Shown piece by piece: positions 59,878 through 64,000 of a stretch of 64,000 bases of DNA (position 1 is its first letter; every line of letters starts with the position of its first letter). The stretch is from Cornus controversa. Its lineage: Eukaryota > Streptophyta > Magnoliopsida > Cornales > Cornaceae. The DNA is taken from assembly GCA_026545225.1 (NCBI GenBank), contig CM048853.1, positions 53,749,255-53,813,254 of the forward strand, given 5' to 3'. The notes under the pieces were generated by a model. The model saw only the letters and a program-made list of their open reading frames with translations, ran no database searches and had not been told where the DNA came from. A program made the translations under genes and the position numbers.

Positions 59878-62800
59878 ATGTCATTTTCCGACTCAGAGTC
59901 CTCTTCTCATGGCGGTGGTGGAGAGTACAAGAACTTCCGCCAAGTCAGCCGCGAAAGTACGTTTTTTTCCCTCTCTCACCTCATTTTTTTGAATATGGAT
60001 CATCTCTAGGCATTAGATCTCCACACACAAATTTATTATATTATATATACACACACGTATGTGTATGGACACAGATCCAAAGTTCATCTATTTTTGATTC
60101 AATGAATTCGTGATACAAAATGCATAATTTATGAATTTTAGTTAGATCGATTTAATTGTTATTTGTCGTTTTCTTTCTTTCCCTTTTCTCCTCATTGCCG
60201 CACGAAGATTAGTGACATTGTTAAAATTTCATGAATGATTATTTCACCAATTGTATGTTTGGAATTTATTGTATTTCTTATTTCCTTGTAGTGATAATGC
60301 TAGTGAGATCTGCCACATATCGTAAGCAATTATTCCTGGCCATTGTATATTGATGCCCAACGTTTAAGTGCTTACAAATGCGTTCATAGGCATGGTATAT
60401 TGATGCCTAAAGTTTTCTTAGTGGCAGAGAAAGAATGCTAATGCCAACTGCACAATGTGTGTGTGTGAGAGAGAGAGAACCATATATATATTTTTATGGT
60501 TGAAGAGGAAATTGAAACATACTAAGGACAGTAAAAGAGCTCAATGAAGACAATAATAGCAGAAGGATTTAGGAGAAAGATAGTGTTTTTAAATTATTAA
60601 TCCAACAAAGATGAAAAAGAAAGGAGTGGAACTGAAGAATCAATTAAAACTCTCCGAGTTCAGAACATCTCTTAGTGAAACTTTAAAGAAGTTTGAGAAG
60701 CTGAAAGGTGCAGTGATACTGACTAATGAAGAAGAAAAAGCTTCGAGAATTGTCCACTGGTTAAGAAGATTAATCTTCTGCTTGAAATATGTGGAGGATT
60801 AGTCGATGAACCAATTGATTTGGTATCTCAAAGGGAAGATGGACCAAAATTTTAAGATCGGCAAGATTTCTGGTGATAGATTGGCAGTTGGTGTCAGATA
60901 TCCAGTGGCTTAGATTAGCCTTGTTAGAGCTCACATCTGCCGAAATGTTTGGAATGACACTTTTGGAGAGATCTAAGAATCACAACTAAGAAGTGAGCAC
61001 TTTCATCTACAGAATTGGAGCTTGAAGATAACGTTATACACTGAAAATAGGAAAATAAACTATTTAATTTAGTGATGTAAAACCCAAAAACTACAAAATG
61101 ACAAATGCATGTGTTGAGCTTTTGTTAGATCGACAACAACAGCAACAACCAAATCCTTTTTCTACTTGGGTCTGCTGCATGAATCCTATTTTTCCATTCT
61201 GCTCTATCTAAGGCTATCCATAATTGTTTAATTTCATTTCTATATCTGCACTAAGTTAAAGCATTCTTCTGTAATGTATTTTAGAACTCCTTGAATTTGT
61301 TTGGCATGCATTGCTTTCCAATTTCTCACAGTTGCTAACTGTTAGAACTTTACACTTTGGTTTGATATATACGTAATTCTCTTCTACCATGTAATTGTTG
61401 GTTGGATATGCTAGGGTTATTGTATGAAATGCTCCGGTCATCCAAAACAGAGGACTCAAAATCAGCTTGGAAGGTATGGTTTGTTGTTATACTTTACGTT
61501 ATTGTTTTGGAGGGATTTTTTTTTTTTTTTTTTTTTAGCTTATGGTAGCTTGATATATATATATACATATATAAAGATGCTTATTGCACTAGGGAAAGTG
61601 AGTTAATCTTGTTGGTCTGCATACATGTAACATGAGTACTCATAGGATGTCAGGTCTCTGGTGGGCATTAAAGAAACATTACTGGTCGCTCAGTTATGTT
61701 ATGGCTAAAGAACAAAGAGTACTATTCTGCCTGAAATATTTTTACAGTGGCTATATTTTTTCTTACAAGTGAACTAGTTGAGTCTTGAGTTAAACAGTGG
61801 TAACTGTATTCTTTTACTCTTAAGCAACCTACTATTATTCTCCAACCAAAAGTATGCAGGAAATCTTTTTTGTCCTAACTTTAGGTTTACTATCTAGCTT
61901 AATGAAACCATCTGCATCTTTTGGCTCCTTATTTATGTGTATACATGTATGGTCTACTCCAATTTAACTATTTAATTAGCATGCAAATTTCTATGGAGGA
62001 GCCGTCTTAGCTTTTGAGTTTTGGCTTATGTTAGATGACAACATTTTATGGGTATATGTGTTCGGATACCTTTTGGATTGTCTATAATTTGGAACTTAAA
62101 TTTTATAATTTCGGACACTTGGCCAACAATTCTCAGACAAACGCATTCTAACTTATGACCAATAATTTGTCGCATCTAATCACATTACCGACTTTTTTTT
62201 TTTTGCATTCTAGAGTAATTTGAAAAAGAAAAAAAAAATAACATGAAGGGTCATTACATCAAGCTTCGACCTAAAGAGAAAATAAGTGAGCTAGAATGAA
62301 GGTTTTAATCAAAGGAGACCATAATTCATCATAATTATTTATATATGTATGTACATGCATGCATGCGTTCGTACATTCGCAACAACATACATACATATTT
62401 ACATCCATACATATGCATATATGTAGACAAATATATGTATTCTAATAAATTATTCTATCTCTGCATGTCAATTCCTATTTATCATGGATATGTCAAGTTG
62501 TGTGTCTATACCATATCTTGTCCTGTCCATGTGACAGGCAACACCATAGCCTTTAGTTTTGAAGCCTGAAGAGTATTATATGCTTTCTATGATGTATTCT
62601 GAATGGAGCTCCTATCTGTAAGAAATTCCATTACCTTTAGAGAATTTGAGTCTTGTGTTGTTTGACTGAAGAAAGAAGACCAGGTATTGAAGTTTTGGAT
62701 CATAGAGACAGAAAAAGAGAAGATAGAATGCACTTATGAGACTGGGATTGTTACTAGTTGTTTTAAAGCATGTCATACATATCGGTAAGCATTGAAAATA

Positions 62801-63885
62801 AAATGCAAGACATGGATGAGATATTGCATGAAAGTGGATTATGATTTTTTTTTTCTTTTCCTTCTTTTTTTGTTTTTTCCGCTAAGCTAGGATTAAGTGG
62901 ATTATAATATTGCTATTTCATAGGTAACATTTTTGTATATTTGAATTGACAGTGTGTGTGTGACCAGGGTTATCTGCCATTTCTTTTTGAGTGTGTCACG
63001 AGTAATGTGACAAAATTGATAGCAATATGCATGATGGAAATTTGCCTGTCATGATATCATTTATTTTCTGCATGAAAAGTGGGGTAATGTGTTCATAAGA
63101 ATATACATTTGTTATTCGAAATTGACCTCAAACCATGGTGATGAAGTCTATCATCCTGAGACGTACCATGTCAATTGTCTTTTGCTTTTGGTAGCTGATT
63201 TTCTTGTGTTATTCTTTGTTCATTTAATATTTGAAAATAAAGATCGTTGCTGTCTCAAGTTTTTCATCACTCTTAATTGATCTTGTGCAGGTACTGATCA
63301 TGGATAAAGTTACTGTGAAAGTCATGTCTCACTCATGCAAGATGGCGGATATTACAGATGAAGGAGTTTCATGTAAGCATCTAAATGCAATAATTATAAA
63401 TTGAACTGTATTTTGTTTGTGTTTTTCTACTTTTCTTCCCTTTGTGTGGTACTTATCACATTTGCTTCATTCTGAAGAAAATACATTAATTAACATCGGC
63501 CATTTGTTTCCCGTTATTCATGATCATAAAATTTTATAACAATGCTTAAAATGTAACTTGTTTCCAGCATCTTTGAATTGATGCTAGTTTTGATGGTTAT
63601 AAAGCTGTTGGTCCCATGCAATCATGTTTATCAAGAGTGTTCCAGTCTTAGTTTCCATGTGTGTTCCTCTGTTGATATGTTGATAGTCAATTAAACAACT
63701 TCACTGAAGTATCTTCATAGTTGAGATTTTGATCCTGGTTTCATTTACAATTTACAACTTACTGTTCCGACAAAAAAAACTTACTACTTTTCAACTTTCC
63801 CTGCAGTGGTGGAAGACATTTACAGGAGAAGGCAACCTTTGCCCTCTATGGATGCTATATACTTCATCCAACCTTCGAAAGAGAA
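59878..63885 (+). CDS. KEU: SEC1/Munc18 family protein, KEULE type, N-terminal exons (partial)
   Basis: Four exons are visible: 59878-59956, 61415-61473, 63291-63372 and 63807-63885, all with GT..AG borders and continuous phase. They encode about 99 of the roughly 660 residues usual for this family; the gene runs off the window. The start [10 protein letters not shown] followed by [12 protein letters not shown], then LLYEMLR, then [20 protein letters not shown], then [20 protein letters not shown] follow Arabidopsis KEULE closely from memory. SM proteins bind syntaxin-type SNAREs and promote vesicle fusion; KEULE acts with the cytokinesis syntaxin KNOLLE at the cell plate. SEC1A/SEC1B paralogues are nearly as similar here, so the exact paralogue is open. 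Intron 1 (1.46 kb) and intron 2 (1.8 kb) hold repeat relics. The start is supported by family length and leader position. Confidence 0.92.
60611..60802 (+). pseudogene. Possible coiled-coil NLR fragment in KEULE intron 1
   Basis: A 63-codon frame has a composition unlike the intron: [20 protein letters not shown], then [18 protein letters not shown], then [15 protein letters not shown]. This pattern (L..LK..L..L.AVL.DAEEK ... WL..LK...YD.ED) resembles the N-terminal Rx-type coiled coil of CC-NLR resistance proteins. The frame stops at once after the motif, and sequence to about 60960 shows no continuation. It is a relic if the match is right; the similarity is weak. Confidence 0.33.
61125..61215 (+). 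mobile_element. Tail fragment of an RTE-type LINE
   Basis: The phrase GACAACAACAGCAACAACC, then CTTTTTCTACTTGGGTCTGC and GCTCTATCTAAGGCTATCC parallels the common plant repeat 'CAACAACAACAACCAAGCC...GGGTCGGCTACATGAATCC', which I associate with RTE LINE 3' ends. No ORF is attached. It lies in KEULE intron 1. Confidence 0.45.
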
Positions 63886-64000
63886 GTATAATTATCTTTT
63901 AATAGTTTGTTGTTCAGTATATATATATATATATTAGTTGTGTTTAGAGAGAAAGTGCATTATACTCGATTCTTTGTGCTAACCCTTTTACATACTAAGA

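Overview
The window is plant nuclear DNA from a eudicot. It is AT-rich, with GT..AG introns, plant Copia and Gypsy retrotransposons, an L1-type LINE, a Cassandra-type LTR carrying 5S rRNA-derived sequence, and many small TIR elements. No intact rRNA, tRNA or CRISPR was seen. I name no species. All calls come from reading the sequence; no database search was run.

Three host genes can be supported. At the left edge are the last two exons of a WD40 gene resembling the plant AAMP homologue (2728-3187, +); its 5' exons lie outside the window. In the middle is a complete three-exon NUP35 nucleoporin gene (14356-31265, +), whose second intron is about 13.9 kb and is mostly layered transposons. At the right edge are the first four exons of a SEC1/Munc18-family gene of the KEULE type (59878-63885, +), which continues past the window. 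A promoter-like stretch with a non-coding first exon and splice donor on the minus strand (45526-45816) may mark a fourth host gene.

Layout. 1-2727: intron of the WD40 gene with a hAT-like MITE and a SINE. 3880-9264: Copia remnant holding an inverted solo LTR of its own LTR family. 9265-12359: minus-strand Gypsy 5' end (gag part, primer-binding site, 2.5 kb LTR). 12525-13003: Tourist-like MITE. 14356-31265: NUP35. Its intron 2 holds, in order, a Gypsy 3' remnant (with a second copy of the hAT-like MITE), a degenerate L1 LINE, a partial Copia LTR, a partial Gypsy LTR, and a nearly whole Copia with identical LTRs. 31266-41380: mostly repeats, including a perfect 361-bp tandem duplication and a 27-unit minisatellite. 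41381-44900: a second Copia. 49332-53154: a long TIR element of Mutator type carrying two inverted solo LTRs. 53451-55830: Cassandra LTR followed by a Gypsy LTR with a CACTA-like insert. 56845-58610: a duplicated small element, one copy split by another Mutator-type element. 59590 onward: KEULE-type gene.

The three host genes (WD40 protein, nuclear pore component, membrane-fusion regulator) have no obvious shared pathway. The main interest is transposon archaeology: several insertions are dated relative to each other by target-site duplications and one by an empty-site paralogue. A palindrome-rich block recurs in three Gypsy-type LTRs. I found no convincing new multi-gene system.
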